From Onchidella celtica (taxonomy: Eukaryota; Mollusca; Gastropoda; Systellommatophora; Onchidiidae): a stretch of 64,000 nucleotides of DNA. Of this stretch, positions 10,993 to 22,728 are shown piece by piece; the stretch's first letter is position 1, and every line of letters starts with the position of its first letter. The stretch is from NCBI GenBank assembly GCA_963931925.1, contig OZ007569.1:73708118-73772117 (forward strand), given 5' to 3'. The notes under the pieces were generated by a model. That model saw nothing but the letters and a program-made list of their open reading frames with translations. It was not told the origin of the DNA and searched no databases. Both the position numbers and the translations under genes were made by a program.

Positions 10993-12450
10993 TCGCTGTA
11001 TGACCATTATCGTGTCGACGCACATTCTCCAAGATACTAGAAAGGATAAGATGAGACACTGTCTTCTTCGCACCACTAAAACAAAACCGTGCGCACAATT
11101 TGCGCACTGATCGAGGGCGGGGCCCATGGCGCATAATATGAAAAGAATGCTTGATATAATGGTAAATTTATGATGCAAAATTGTGTCATTGCCACTGCGA
11201 ACAAAAAAAAAAAATGCCAGTTTTCCCATAGTGATTGAGGTTATAATTCCACAATAAGTGAGGTCAATCAAGGCCTATTACGATAGCTGAACAGTGAATA
11301 AAATTCAGTATTTTCCCTATTTGGCTTTATAAAATACGGCATTTTTCATGACTTCCGCGCGTTTGCCGCTGGGTTGCGGTGCCAAATCTGTGCACGCTAA
11401 AAGCACTAGCAGTCTTATAATGTCAATTCTCGTATCTTTGATTTCTCTAAACTCAAACTCTGACTCAAGCTAAACATTAACTGGCGTCACTCGGGATAAA
11501 CCTGTCACTGGATTTTGATCATTATTGTCCGGAATTTACCTCAGATCTTCCGGCCCGTTTCTTTGTATGTGTACTGGTATTTTGTTTTAAACTGCAATAA
11601 AGCACTGCCACATTTACTCCAATCATTGGAGCAAGTCTGTGCACTACTGTAATTCGTAGACAGGGTGTGCGCACTGAACAGTTTCTTTAGTGAACACGCA
11701 GTTTTGAACGTCGTACGCTTTCAAGAGTGTTCACCCCGAGATCTAAAATAATCCAGAAACATACGGGTTTTCCCCAAACTCTTAAGAAATATTGTAGCTT
11801 GGCGTGGACAAGAAGAATTGTGGGTACACATCACATGTGACATTATGCTCTGTGAGGACAATGTCCATAGTTGAGCCATCCCAACCAACGACCCTATGGA
11901 AATCCCACAAGTGCGATTTACATCGTTTGCACTGTGTAGGAATGGCATTGTTCCTGCATAGATCCGCTGGTCACAACATCGTGCCGGCGTCAGTCTGATG
12001 CAGGGAAACGCTCCCCTGATATATCCTACCTATCTTACAGAAATTCTCTATATGTCTACGTCGGATTGACGTCAGATTACCAGCTGGGATACTGTTTCCA
12101 TGTCCCGTTTTATGGTCTAATATTCCCAGCTTTTTCCTGTCCCTGTTTTTTAAACAAGTTTCGTTTTCGCGTGTCATCTTTTTGGCGGTACTTTCCGGTG
12201 CAGCAGTGAACTATCACGGCGTGCACAAAACAACGCAAATTACAAGTGTTAGCTAGTCCCGAAAACCGAACTTTCTTTTCCATCATACTTTTTGATTCTA
12301 CTCGAGAAAGTGCGTCTCAAAATTTTGCGGTTTAAAAAATCGTACATAAATAACATTAACGACTGAATTTTGTCCAAAATGGATGTACCCACGTAAATTA
12401 TTGTCAAAAACTGATACAATGCACGAAATTTCATTATTTTGACCCCGTAT
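10993..12450. other. no gene or repeat recognised
   Basis: AT-rich unique-looking sequence. Short open frames only. I see no transposon ends or splice-framed exons. Confidence 0.4.
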
Positions 12451-12776
12451 CAGAGTCTATAGATTTATAGAGAGATTTCACTTCCGCCAAATCGCGAAAC
12501 TAGGTCGCTGCGGTAAACAAGAAATTGAGGAATTGAAAGAGAGCTTCTTCACCAAAGATAATGTGCATATCTGTTTACTGTGGTTTGTTCATATTTTTGG
12601 GCTGATTGAAACTATTAAGAACCGCTTGTAAGCTCTTACGCCCCTTGAAAATGCACAAACGGGTATAGTTTACCGCAGCGACCTACTTTCGGCTCCATGC
12701 TAACAGTGGTTTCGCAGAGTCTCGCGTGTCTCGCAGTGCAAATCGACCAATAGTGAAACCTCTCTCATTCTCTCTG
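12451..12776. mobile_element. repeat family D (CAGAG...CTCTG), short complete copy
   Basis: The element starts CAGAGTCTATAGATTTATAG and ends CATTCTCTCTG. It shares nearly its whole length with 46,682-46,990, and its first ~230 bp with 42,133-42,360 (TTCGCCAAATCGCGAAACTA type words, GTTTACTGTGGTTTGTTCAT, GTAAGCTCTTACGCCCC). The flanks CCCGTAT and CCCGTAG suggest a 6-7-bp target duplication. Non-coding. Confidence 0.65.
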
Positions 12777-14221
12777 CCCGTAGTCACGAAATTTTAGGTG
12801 CTGACGTGTTCACCCTAAGCTCCACTATAGTATGAAGATGCCCATAAAACCCAATTCTTGTAAATGCCAGCGTAGACTGGGCATTCTGCTCCTCATATTC
12901 AGCTTCTCATCTCGAACACACTATAATGCTTGCGGCAAACTGGGCACAGCTAGTTGGCAACGAGAAGAGTGAAATACATGTAACTACAAAAATGCGTGCA
13001 TTTCAAGAGACAAATTTCTACAGCTGGACAAAACATGAAGAAAAAAAATCAACAAATTTCACAAAGAGTAGATAAAACGAAATCTAAGAAAAATCTAATA
13101 AAATCTAAATCTTCACCCCCAACATGATTTATAAAACTAAATAAAAGTAAATAAATAAATCAATAAATATCATCACTGAACATTTGACACTTTCTGTTTC
13201 TTCGAGCCCTATGAAGATTTCGATCCTACTGTCCTAGAGTTACCAAAGGTTGTCTTCAGCCTTTCCTTCCTCTCACTAATACTGGTTTTCGCGAATATCT
13301 GAACAACACCAATAATGCATCAAGACTGACCAGAGTTTAACAATCAAAGTCAGACATCGTTTTCCAAGTTCAACTTTACATTGCATATGTTTTTTTTTGT
13401 TTTGTTTGGAGAGAGATCGGAGTATGGCAGCTTGGGATTTGTTTACGTCATGTGACATGTGACGAGCTATCAGTAACAGTACTGGCGGGATATGAGATGG
13501 TCCGTCTTGTGAGCGGAAGGTCCGAAATTCCAACTTCCTAGTTATCCGGATATTACGTCCCTGGACAAAGTTTATTATTTATCTATTTATTTTTGACAAA
13601 ATCTTTTCCCTAGTGTACAGCATTTCTTTCTGGACGTCAAGTAGACAGCTGCCACTCACGAGCCTGTAAAAGTCAAGTAAAGTTTAAACATTTGCAGCTT
13701 GTAGGCTATCCCCCCCCCCCCCACCCCACCCCCTCTCTCTCTTTTCTGCTCCAATTTCTCCACCGCAATCTATCGCCCTGTAAACATCTCTACAAGCTGG
13801 CACGCCACCGTGAAATGGCCGACACAAGACGTTTAATAGACAAACGGGAATTTGACCAGATTCCCCTCAATCTAGGACAATTTCCAGCAATCTCCCCCCG
13901 GCCATTCTACACTTGTATAAAACTCTTATTTTGTCATCACGGCCATTGGTCACTCCTCACCTTGAGAGCTACGACTAAACTAAACTAACGGTGTCCACTA
14001 ACAATAATCACCAAGGATGAAATGAGGCCGGACAAAATCTTACTGACCTTCCATCCCATTTTGAAGACAGTCAGCGGTAAAAAAAATCTGCAAGGTTTCA
14101 CCATAGAAGTTGTAAAAACTTTAAATCTCGACTAGTTTGGTAAAATTCGTAACAGCTCACTATTGAATGGGGTGTGGGGGGGGGGGTGGGGTGGTACGGA
14201 AGTTCACTCAGTACTGAAGCC
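12777..14221. other. no gene recognised
   Basis: Unique-looking sequence with a C-run and CT-rich patch at 13,710-13,745. TATAAAA at about 13,915 sits in an otherwise featureless stretch and I do not call a promoter. Confidence 0.35.
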
Positions 14222-14362
14222 AGGGCCGTTTTTACATCGTTAATGGGCCATCCGGCAAAGTGGTAGGGTTTTCTTTCCCCTTGTAAATTTGCGTGCACGC
14301 CCCTCCCCCCCCCTAAAAGCCCGGGGCCCTTGCACTAGTGTGCCCATGGGTTAAGACAGTTC
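14222..14362. mobile_element. degenerate hAT-like remnant (CAGGGCCGT end)
   Basis: Left end CAGGGCCGTTTTTACATC and a poorer right end GGTTAAGACAGTTCTG resemble the CAGGGCCGTC termini of the element at 53,150-53,807. Internal GGGCC and GTGCCC words are typical of that group. Old and non-coding. Confidence 0.4.
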
Positions 14363-14539
14363 TGACTTGAACTAGCGAGGACAACAAACTAAATAGGCCG
14401 GTCATGTATTGAAACTGGTTTTTTTCTTGGGTTCTTTTAGGTCTTTCTTCCCGCAGATTTCCTAGGCTTTATACTAAGGAAGATTGTGTGTTCAGATAGT
14501 GCCGGCTCCAGTTTGAATTTGCGTTTTACAGCACGTCCG

Positions 14540-14735
14540 TACGATAACGGCCTCTTTGCGACCTTCCCGGTTTTTGTGGGTATTTTATAATTTAGGTTTG
14601 TGTTCAGAGCTGCTAGAACTTAAATTTCACAAACGCAACTAAATAGTTTCGTAGAAACTTGATTACATTGTCAAAATTCTCAAAAACTGTTTTGTATAGA
14701 CCCGAAAAAAGTTTTGTAAATGAGTGTAAAAGTCT
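14540..14735 (+). repeat. interspersed repeat family F, copy
   Basis: About 190 bp beginning CGATAACGGCCTCTTTGCGA match the reverse complement of 21,270-21,460 (shared ordered words GTTCAGAGCT, AATTTCACAAA, AAAATTCTCAA, TTTTGTA). Identity is low, so the copies are old. Confidence 0.5.
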
Positions 14736-15864
14736 TTAAATCAAATGACAGATCTTAGCCTCTATCAGAAAGGACAGCCGCGCCGTGGGTCTATGTCAGA
14801 AAATAATTCTTTCACGGATCCGCAGGTATAATGCATTTTTGGTATCTGTATGAAAACTACACAGTTACTTAAACAGAAAAAGGCTTGTGGGACATTGTTT
14901 CCTATAAGTTTACCGGACACAAACCTTTGCCGTGAGTATGAATGAGGATCTTATTTCTCACATATCAGTAAAAGGAGGCAAAATGAAATGGCTAACTTTA
15001 CTCCTTATTTTGCCATGCGCGGTCACGGGGATGTTTCCTTCCCGGCAGCTATCGAAACTTTCAACGCCCCGCCCCCTTGTAATCCACTGACCATTAGGGA
15101 GGGGGATAACTCTGCCCTGAACACCAAGAGAAATAACTCACCACCAGACTCGCGGGGAAAACTTCGCCAAAATGAGAATCGGAGAATGTACAAGTGCAAG
15201 CCAGCAGATTCACTGGGAAACTTTTGATGATAAAAGAATAAAATTGGTTATGATCAGTTTCAGATAGTCAGGCTAACCTTAGTTTTTTTTCAGGTATCTT
15301 GTGAAATCTTGAATGCGAGTATCTTGAATACATCGCGGGTATAGAGCAAAACTGTATCTCCAGGTTTATGAATTGGGGTTCATAATGGCAATACTGTAAT
15401 AATGACAAACTGCTTCTTGCAATTTTTTCGTTTTTTCGCTATCTTTAACCAGTTCCAAGTTACAGAGAAGCAGTATTGTTGTATCTCCTTAAAAATGAGA
15501 TCATTGAGAGCGAGACCAATATTGTGGTATTTCCGAGGAAGCTCCCATTATTCATATCACTGGAGATACAACAATTTTGCTCTATAACCGCGACATGTAC
15601 TATTGTTTTCATTTCTTGGTTGGTGTCGTTGTTTGCATGTATCTTAAAAAAAAGAAGATAATATTAAAAATCACGAACCAAACTAAAATCGCATAGATAC
15701 ACGTACTATCGTAACGATACATTTGAGAGAAGATACACATCTTATTTAAGGTGGAAATCAAGTTTTCTACATCGACCACGATGATCAAAATATGGCCTTC
15801 CGTTGCCTACGCAACCACCATAATAGATGCATATTTATTTGTCCATTTCTTCCACAGACAAAAA
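14736..15864. other. no gene or repeat recognised
   Basis: Unique-looking sequence. The open frame at 14,988-15,227 has no splice or homology support. Confidence 0.4.
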
Positions 15865-16325
15865 AACAACAACAAACAAAACTCTTTGTGGACCTCATCA
15901 TTTTGAAAAAAACAACAACAAACAAAACTCTTTGTGGACCTCATCATTTTGAAAAAAACAACAACAAACAAAACTCTTTGTGGACCTCATCATTTTGAAA
16001 ACAACAACAAACAAAAATCTTTGTGGACCTCATCATTTTGAAAACAACAACAAACAAAACTCTTTGTGGACCTCATCATTTTGAAAAAAACAACAACAAA
16101 CAAAACTCTTTGTGGACCTCATCATTTTGAAAACAACAACAAACAAAACTCTTTGTGGACCTCATCATTTTGAAAAAAACAACAACAAACAAAACTCTTT
16201 GTGGACCTCATCATTTTGAAAACAACAACAAACAAAACTCTTTGTGGACCTCATCATTTTGAAAAAAACAACAACAAACAAAACTCTTTGTGGACCTCAT
16301 CATTTTGAAAAAAAACAACAAACAA
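15865..16325. repeat. 46-bp tandem array, 10 copies
   Basis: Ten copies of CTCTTTGTGGACCTCATCAT followed by TTTGAAAA and an (AAC)n-rich spacer. Spacers come in a long (GAAAAAAACAACAACAAAC) and a short (GAAAACAACAACAAAC) form. Over the last six units they alternate strictly long-short, so the array is partly a dimeric higher-order repeat. The core is invariant and the spacer is the variable part only in length, so it is not CRISPR-like. Confidence 0.9.
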
Positions 16326-16598
16326 AACAAAACGCGGCGTGCGAGTTATTAAAACAACAACCAAAAACAAACAAACAAACAACAAAATCCGGTGTTAGAG
16401 ATATTTAAAAAACAACAACAAACAACAACAGCACGATATTGGAGATAATAAAAGAAACTCATGCCAGAATTGACATAATTTTTTTTTTTTTTTCATTTTT
16501 AACTTATCTACTTTCAGAAAATATTTCTGTCTTCATGACTGCACCCTTGCCATTTCACTGGTTGGATACTCATTGCAAACTGTACACTTTGATATTCA

Positions 16599-16759
16599 CA
16601 TGGAGTCAAAGATTGGCAAAAAGAAAAATTTGTATGCAGCAAAGTCTCTTGTAAGAAATAATACCCAAACGATACAATAAAACCTCTTTCTTTGTGCCAA
16701 TTCTTGACTTTGCTTTAAGCCTTGCCGCGACCCCACAGTCTTTCTGTGGTTTTTATAGT
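16599..16759 (+). mobile_element. retroposon family H, copy 1 with 13-bp target duplication
   Basis: A 161-bp insert flanked by a perfect 13-bp direct repeat ACTTTGATATTCA (16,586-16,598 and 16,760-16,772). It contains TTGGCAAAAAGAAAAATTTG near the left and ends in a stem-loop CCACAG-TCTTT-CTGTGG followed by TTTTTA. The same arrangement recurs at 22,729-22,853 and 53,231-53,700. Long target duplications point to target-primed retroposition. There is no coding sequence, poly(A) or tRNA-like head. Confidence 0.75.
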
Positions 16760-16944
16760 ACTTTGATATTCAACTAAGTAGACCTCGGTAAGAAAACATT
16801 GGAGGGCACAAACTATAATACATGTAGTGATGTCCTGCCTATCGTGTTTGGTTCACTTGACGTCACACAACTTGTGCTCCTGTGAACATTTTGAATTTTA
16901 TTATTTCCCTCTTTTGTCGGAAGTTCCCAGGCCATTATTATTTG

Positions 16945-17088
16945 TATTTTGTATTTGTATACTACTTTAATCCCATTTGGGAAATTTGCCTTTGTGTCAT
17001 TACATCCAGTTACAACTGGAGCAGACACAACGTCGCCACGGTGCAGCGCCGGTCGGCGGTTTTGTTGTTGTTGTTTTTTAGGGGGGGG
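16945..17088 (-). mobile_element. solo tail module of the SINE family
   Basis: Matches only the 3' module of the full SINEs (words GTATTTGTATACTACTTTAA, TCCCATTTGGGAAATTTGCC, CAGTTACAACTGGAGCAG, CGCCACGGTGCAGCGCC, GGTCGGCGG, then T-rich DNA and a G12 run). The tRNA-like head and body are absent. Confidence 0.65.
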
Positions 17089-17135
17089 GGGGGAGAGAGT
17101 GGATGATTTGTATTATCGCCACATTAGTTTTTGTT

Positions 17136-17388
17136 AAGTTGTTAGTTCTATCTCCATTTTCTGAAAAACTGGACATCTTTTAAATTTAGTATGCAGAGGA
17201 CGGATAATAAATGAATAAATGCACACTTTGACACTGGTTTAAAATGCGGCGAGGCACTTATCAAGTTGTTTCACAATTCCGATTTATTCCAACTCCTTAC
17301 CATAATACTAAAGTCGCAAACGTTTCACGATGAATTTCTTAGTTGTGCAAAAAGTGGAGTTGGAACAAACAAGAACTAACTTCACGTT
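17136..17388. mobile_element. MITE-like repeat family Y, copy 2
   Basis: Same orientation and order of blocks as 10,736-10,992, including AAATGCACACTTTGACAC, GGCACTTATCAAGTTGTTTC and AAAAAGTGGAGTTGGAACAA. The inverted ends are TTGTTAGTTCTATCTCCA and CAAGAACTAAC. Confidence 0.6.
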
Positions 17389-18058
17389 ATGTTTCATTCC
17401 CCTACAAATTTCAATTCTTCTATTCGGACTGCAGCGGATCTTGGCTTCTCTGAATGCCATCAAGTTCAGTGAAAAACAATAAATTAATTGCCTCTGTTCT
17501 CGACGTATCTGAATAAACGTGGAATGAACAAATTATCCTCGCTAACGTTAAATAGATTTTCAAATCCGGGGGAGAGAAAAAACAACAACAACAAAAACCA
17601 AGACACAATAGTTTAATTGAATGGCTGTATCAGTGGCTGAAGTGCAGGGCGGGGGTGAAGTGGAGCCAGATTATCCTTATGTTTAAACTACAAGCAACTA
17701 ACGAGAGGAGGTATCTTAATGACAGGCATGCGCACTTCCATTCACTCAGGCCTGGCCAAGATAAACAAACAGGCACACTGAAAGCTTTATGCCGACCCTC
17801 CCAAACTGCTTCACAAGTGTCTTTTCAACTCAGCAGATATGGCGTGTCTTTGAATAACGGAGGCCCATGCAGGAACCATTCATCACGCCACTTCAGCTCT
17901 GGGGATGTGATGGCATGAGGAGTTCTACACTGGAACTTGGGGGGTGGGGGGGGGGGGGTTGGGGGAGTGGGCTCAGAAGTCGGGGGAATAGAAACTGGGT
18001 GAAAACGAAATCATATCATCTGTAAATACTCAACGACAATTTATAATGAAATTCTAAA
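17389..18058. other. no gene recognised
   Basis: Unique-looking sequence containing a G-rich tract at 17,938-17,995. The open frame at 17,655-17,918 has no splice, homology or composition support. Confidence 0.35.
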
Positions 18059-18233
18059 GCTGTGTTTTCGTGTGTACGAACACGGAAACGTCAAAAATCC
18101 ACCAAGCCGTAAAAAGGAAGAGTGTTTCCATGGGTACGGAAACGGTGTACACATGAAAACATTCTATTTCACAACCTGACGGGTTACTGACGTTCCTGTT
18201 GCGTTTCCCGTTTCCCTACACATGAAAACAAAG
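18059..18233. mobile_element. MITE-like element, family G, copy 2
   Basis: Inverted ends TGTTTTCGTGTGTACGAACA and, reverse-complemented from the right, TGTTTTCATGTGTAGGGAAA, with interior AAACGTCAAAAATCC and GTGTTTCCATGGGTACGG shared with 633-802. Confidence 0.6.
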
Positions 18234-18592
18234 CTCAGATCTGATAGCCCAATGGGTCACGATTGTATTATCTCAGTGGGTACGGTCTCTCTTTCCACTG
18301 GCTGCCCCAAGACAGTCTTGACGCACCCGAACTGGCTAAGACAGACATGTTTCAATCTTACCAGTGAGCAAGGTCCCGTCTAACTCCACAGTATGTTCAT
18401 GTCTGACACTAAAACCGAAAACAGAACAGATTTAATTCCATAGCGCCACCAGCTCAACGCTCTGTCTGTGTGGAAATACTGTCACGGTTTGCCTTGATTT
18501 TCTTGTGATGAAAAATGTTGACTGCGACCACAAATAGCAAAGAAAGACACACATGTTCATTTTGGTATCTGCACAACACACAATCATGTAAG

Positions 18593-18772
18593 CAGTGGCA
18601 GAACAACATTTCTGAGACCCTGAAGCTTGAACAGTTACGGGGCCCCTTCGCAACCAGCAACAATAGGATAGCATCCAAACTTCACTCATTAAAAGCAGTT
18701 TCTTCACGGCCCGTCCGGGATTATGGGCCCTGAAGCTTAAGCTTCATTAGTTTCCCAGTAGATCCGCCACTG
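18593..18772. mobile_element. hAT-type MITE, family C, copy 2
   Basis: A 180-bp element from CAGTGGCAGAACAAC to AGATCCGCCACTG. Flanking CATGTAAG and CATGTATG are a 7-of-8 target duplication. Interior words GGGGCCCCTTCGCAACCAGC and TTCACTCATTAAAAG match copies 1, 3 and 4. Non-coding. Confidence 0.85.
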
Positions 18773-18796
18773 CATGTATGTACAACATCGTCATAC

Positions 18797-19390
18797 TGTA
18801 ATAGAGCCAGCGGGTGAATATGTAACTGTAAGCACCTAAAACTTAACGACTGTGTGACCCAAAATGGCGAAACTTTGAGTATTTCCTCAAATTTTTATAA
18901 TAAATGACGTGGACCCATCCATTTTGGAGAAAATTCCGTCCTTAATATTATGAATTTACGATTTTATTCAGTTGCACAAAAAGAGACGCATTTTCGTCGG
19001 AACATTGTTACAAGCACGTAATTATGTCCCCAAAGGTTTTGCGCTATGGGACCGTATTTTCAAACTTTTTGTGAGTCCAGAGCTAGAGAGCTCCTCCCGA
19101 AATGCTCCTTTCTTCTTGTTTTCCTCCTGTTTTTTTGGTTGAAAGTGTAAGGGTCAGGGTTAGGGATTCGATAAGATTTTGGGGTTGAGGATACGGAAGG
19201 GGTTAGGGATTCGTATAGTATACGCACGCGCCACTAGTGCAAAACACTTAGGGTGTGTGTGTACTTGTTACAACAGCCTTTTCCTCGAGAATAATCGAAA
19301 AGTAAGATCGGAAATTTCGATCTTCCAACCCCTATACACAGTGGTGGTCGAAAATCAACTTAATCACATCTTAATCTATTCTGCAAGGAG
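18797..19390. mobile_element. repeat family X interrupted by a MULE-like MITE
   Basis: Two halves (18,797-18,999 and 19,279-19,390) align to the uninterrupted copy at 27,972-28,281: AATAGAGC near the left, GAGACGCATTTTCGTCGG, then GGTGGTCGAAAATCAACTTA. The termini carry weak inverted AATAGAGCYA words. The intervening 279 bp is the element described next. Confidence 0.65.
19000..19278. mobile_element. MULE-like MITE, family W, copy 1
   Basis: Inverted ends GAACATTGTTACAAGCAC and, reverse-complemented, GGCTGTTGTAACAAGTAC. Flanking TTTTCGTCG and TTTTCCTCG match 8 of 9. The family X copy at 28.15 kb shows the site once (TTTTCATCG), acting as an empty allele. The 9-bp duplication is typical of Mutator-like elements. 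The interior includes CCAGAGCTAGAGAGCTCCTC and GGGTTAGGGATTCG. Non-coding. Confidence 0.75.
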
Positions 19391-20133
19391 TTGGGGTGTA
19401 ATGGTAACTTTTTACATGGAATCGAAGTGCCGTTATTTATGTCACTTAGATTTATATACATATTATAGTTGGGCTTAATACAAATTTGTGAGAGTTACCT
19501 TGCTCTGGTGGGCTGGTAAAGTAATCTTGATACTGCTTATAACAGGAACGATACCGCAAAGAGAATCGATGATATCTCCGTCGAAGAGATCATCTGTGTT
19601 AATGGTTAAATCGCTTACTTAAAAGTTATACATTAAATGTCCAAACACAGCCACGTATAATGAAAACGATTGCAATTTATAAGAACCCGTTATAATGTTC
19701 ATAATTCATGTATTTGAAACGGGTCATGGTGGTCAAATACTCTATTTTGATGTATAGGCCTATACTTCCGAATTTATCACTTACCAACACATAGTTTTTC
19801 GTCTAAATATGTATACATGTACTTTGGCAGTTATCTGAGTATTTGGTAGAAATCAGTCCTGTGTATTTCTGGAGTCTTGAGTTTAAGACAATAATTCTCT
19901 GTGGGTGTGTGTGGTAGGGCGGTTGGGGGGAGGGAGGGGGGCACTATACGGTTTTAAAAAGAGTATTACTGTTATCAGCGATGACACAGTGGCTGAAACA
20001 AGAAAAAACCAGGAGAAAAGGGTGTGCCATTCTAAAATGTAAGATTAAGTTTTTGCCTAACTGCGCCACGCCTTGTCTACGATATTATTTCACATTTCTT
20101 CTAAATTTCAAATTCTATGTTTTCAACATTAAC
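19391..20133. other. no gene or repeat recognised
   Basis: AT-rich unique-looking sequence with a short G-rich patch at 19,910-19,945. Confidence 0.4.
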
Positions 20134-20527
20134 CAGGGTTCATACAAGGTCTTGAAAACTAATTTTAAGGACTTTTTAAGGACTTCCTAAGGACTCACAG
20201 TAAACAAATTAAGGACCTGTGTACCTGTTTCCAAGAAATATTACAACTATACAAACTGTGTGCAGCACTCATCGACACGGAATGTTTCTGTATCCAAAAT
20301 TCAAACATTGTAAATTCACTCTGAAAAGTTCAGTTATTTCAAAGTACCAATTATCCACTGTGCAATTGGAAGATTTGAATCTCAAATGTTTCAGCTTAAA
20401 CAAAAATTTTAAGGACTTTTTAAGGATTTGGCATCATTTTCAGAATTTAAGGACTTTTTGAGTACTTATTTTTTCTTTTATTAAAATTAAGGACTTTAAG
20501 GACTTTTAAGGACCTGTGTGAACCCTG
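20134..20527. mobile_element. MITE with CAGGGTTCATACA termini and AAGGACTTTT arrays
   Basis: Left end CAGGGTTCATACAAGGTC, right end GGACCTGTGTGAACCCTG (inverted). Just inside each end are iterations of TTAAGGACTTTTTAAGGA, at least nine AAGGACTT words in total. The flanks ATTAAC/ATGAAC may be a degenerate duplication. Non-coding. Confidence 0.7.
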
Positions 20528-20575
20528 ATGAACACTTTTAAGGCTACCCTTTCTTGATGGAAACTGACAAAATAT

Positions 20576-20932
20576 TATCTTATTATCAAAAAAAATAGTG
20601 GCGGGAGTAATTCATTATGGTGCAATTTTGCCCCCTTTTTTGCTGGAGGCTACAGCCTAAATGGCAGTTTCAAAAATTATAAAATTAATTTTCTTAAGTG
20701 TCAACTAATCCAGTTCAATCGCTTTTGTGTCGACCGGCTGTGTTGGTTCAAGTTTCGGGTATTTTTAAATAAAAAGTTGTAAAAATGTAAAATACAATGA
20801 TCTTTGTTTTGGCTCCCTGTAGGAAGCCCACCGCGCCGGAAACGATGTATTAATACGCGTTCAGTTCGGTGCGGGCAATTTCCCTACCAGAAATGAATGC
20901 GCTCTGGTGTGCATGAAATCTGTAGTAAGACC
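20576..20932 (+). mobile_element. interspersed repeat family R, copy 2
   Basis: Plus-strand copy of the 6.4-kb family. It stops at TGTAGTAAGA, where a short piece of family D (CAGAGAGTATAGATTTAGAG, from 20,932) is fused. The copies at 41.3 and 43.9 kb continue past this point, so the break is an insertion or recombination scar. Confidence 0.7.
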
Positions 20933-21269
20933 AGAGAGTATAGATTTAGAGAGAGGGGAAACTTCCGCGTGAATTCCGTGACAACAGTGGGCAGGCGAGC
21001 GTGATCAAAATAAAGTAGGTAAACATTACCTCGTTTAAAAAAAAAACACCAACAAACAGAAAATCTGTGCCGACGCATATTTTGAGTTCCGAAAGCTTGA
21101 TGTATCTTTCCGTGTCCATTATGTATTACTGTATGCATGCAATTGCCAACTATCAATAAAGCATATTTTGGCTGAATGTGCAGATTTCATACATATTCCA
21201 AGAAGACACAATGCCTGCCCATGCATGAAAGAATTCTTTTCTGAAAGAGGTTTAGACCTACGACTTGAT

Positions 21270-21510
21270 TTTAAAACTTTAAAACAAGTTTACAAAACTC
21301 TGGTCAGATATTTACAAAATTGAGAATTTTACTCATATAATAAAATTTCCACGATCTTTTTAATTCTATTTTTGTGAAATTCCAATTGCCAGAGCTGTGA
21401 ACACCGAAAAATAAATAAATTACCCAAAATAGATCGTGAAAGGCGCAAAGTGGCCGTTATCGTGCAGTCGAGCCATTAAACCCAAACTCAAACTCACCCC
21501 CCCCCCACCC
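21270..21510 (-). repeat. interspersed repeat family F, copy
   Basis: Reverse-complement match to 14,540-14,735, extending to AAAGGCGCAAAGTGGCCGTT, then ATTAAACCCAAACTCAAACT and a C/A-rich tail. The ACCCAAACTCAAACT edge is also seen near 9.25 and 50.2 kb. Confidence 0.5.
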
Positions 21511-22192
21511 CCAAGAGTTCGTACTTGATAGATGGCCCCAAAATCAAAGTCATCCTGAAGTGACTCATTTTCATTCTAAAACATGTTACGTGGTAGAGGT
21601 GTCCTGCACGGACTTTGCACCCGGCATCCGGATGATTCAGGGCCAGAATTAATTTTATTAGGACTAAACATAATTACTTATAACGACTTCATCGGGAGCC
21701 GAGTCTAATTGGTTTAGCTTGACATTTCACATTTCAGGCCTGGCGTTTATTTCTTCCTCCCAGCTTTGGCAGCTCCATGCGGCACCACTGCCACTACCTG
21801 GCAGACGTCAGTCTCACTTGCCTGGTGGTCTCGTCTCAGCTTATCTCTCTATCACAATTTATAGGGAATATTATATACTGGTGTATATACTCGGGAAGTA
21901 TATGAAAGTGTCTCCGTTTTCTGTTTGCCAGCATGACACTTTTTATAGCCAAACACCAGAGCGGCTTGCGTTTACACTACAGGGCAAAGGAAAGGCTTCT
22001 TTCTCTCAGCGCGTACTGTTTAGTTGTTGACTTCACACGCGGATACTTGTGCCAAAAATATCACTGAACTACCAGTAAATCTGCAAAACTCTACAGCGAA
22101 AGCATTTCTTGCTCAGTCCGAGGCAGCATACAGGAAACACCCTGGTACCAACTCAAGCCGGCTGACTGCTCAGTTTCACTAAGAGGTGTAGC
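21511..22192. other. no gene recognised
   Basis: Unique-looking sequence. The segment 21,640-21,860 has several homeodomain-type AATTA words and E-box-like CAGCTC/CACTTG words and could be regulatory, but I can show nothing definite. Confidence 0.3.
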
Positions 22193-22353
22193 CAGTGGCG
22201 GATCCACTGTGAAAGTTATGAATCCTGGAGGGACCCCGAAAAAACTTTTCTTTTAATGAGTGAATTTTGGATGTTGCCCAATTATTACTGGTTGCGAAAG
22301 GAGCCCCATAACAGTTCAATCTTCAGGGTCCAAAAACTATAGGTCCGCCACTG
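22193..22353. mobile_element. hAT-type MITE, family C, copy 3
   Basis: From CAGTGGCGGATCCACTG to AGGTCCGCCACTG. Relative to copies 1 and 2 the interior is inverted (TTACTGGTTGCGAAAGGAGC). Flanks GGTGTAGC and GGTGTGGA match at 6 of 8. The right flank begins the LINE coding tail, so this MITE appears to have landed in a LINE copy. Confidence 0.75.
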
Positions 22354-22617
22354 GGTGTGGAATGAGATTCCTTTAGATGTCCGCAGTTCGCAAGTATTTT
22401 CACAGTTTAAAAGGATGTTAAAATGTCATTTGTATGAGAGTTTCTAGTCTATGTAAAAGCTATCTATTATTATTATTATTATGTGTGTATCAATGTGGGT
22501 TGTGTGTGTGAGTTTACCCATGTATTTTTTGACATGTTTCTGTAAAGCGCATAGAGCATTTTTGTAATGGATATGCGCTATATAAATGCCATCCATTATT
22601 ATTATTATTATTAACAA
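22354..22617 (+). mobile_element. 5'-truncated non-LTR retrotransposon, 3' end with (ATT)n
   Basis: Codons 22,355-22,447 read VWNEIPLDVRSSQVFSQFKR, then MLKCHLYESF and a stop. This matches the usual C-terminus after the reverse transcriptase of many LINE clades (the W-N-x-(I/L)-P ... F-K ... L motif). The 3' UTR holds TGTAAAGCGCATAGAGC and GCGCTATATAAATGCC before an ATT microsatellite, the typical tail of L2/CR1-like elements. The enzyme domains are missing. The clade is inferred. Confidence 0.8.
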
Positions 22618-22728
22618 TATACCCTACCCTCGCATACAAACTCAATGTCATCATCACATGTAAAACCGGTGTGAGGAAATCCGGACATAATGCCTGACAA
22701 ATTAAAGCAAAGCCTGGTCTCTGACACA

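Noticed and set aside
15865..16325. CRISPR-like regular spacing
   Set aside because: Spacers are the same low-complexity AAC-rich sequence in two lengths, and the genome is eukaryotic.
18432..18733. Open frames on both strands
   Set aside because: They cross the boundary of hAT-type MITE copy 2 and have no homology outside it.
19150..19210. TTAGGG-like words (also near 25.07 kb) as interstitial telomere
   Set aside because: Only isolated GGGTTAGGGATT words inside family W copies; no tandem TTAGGG.
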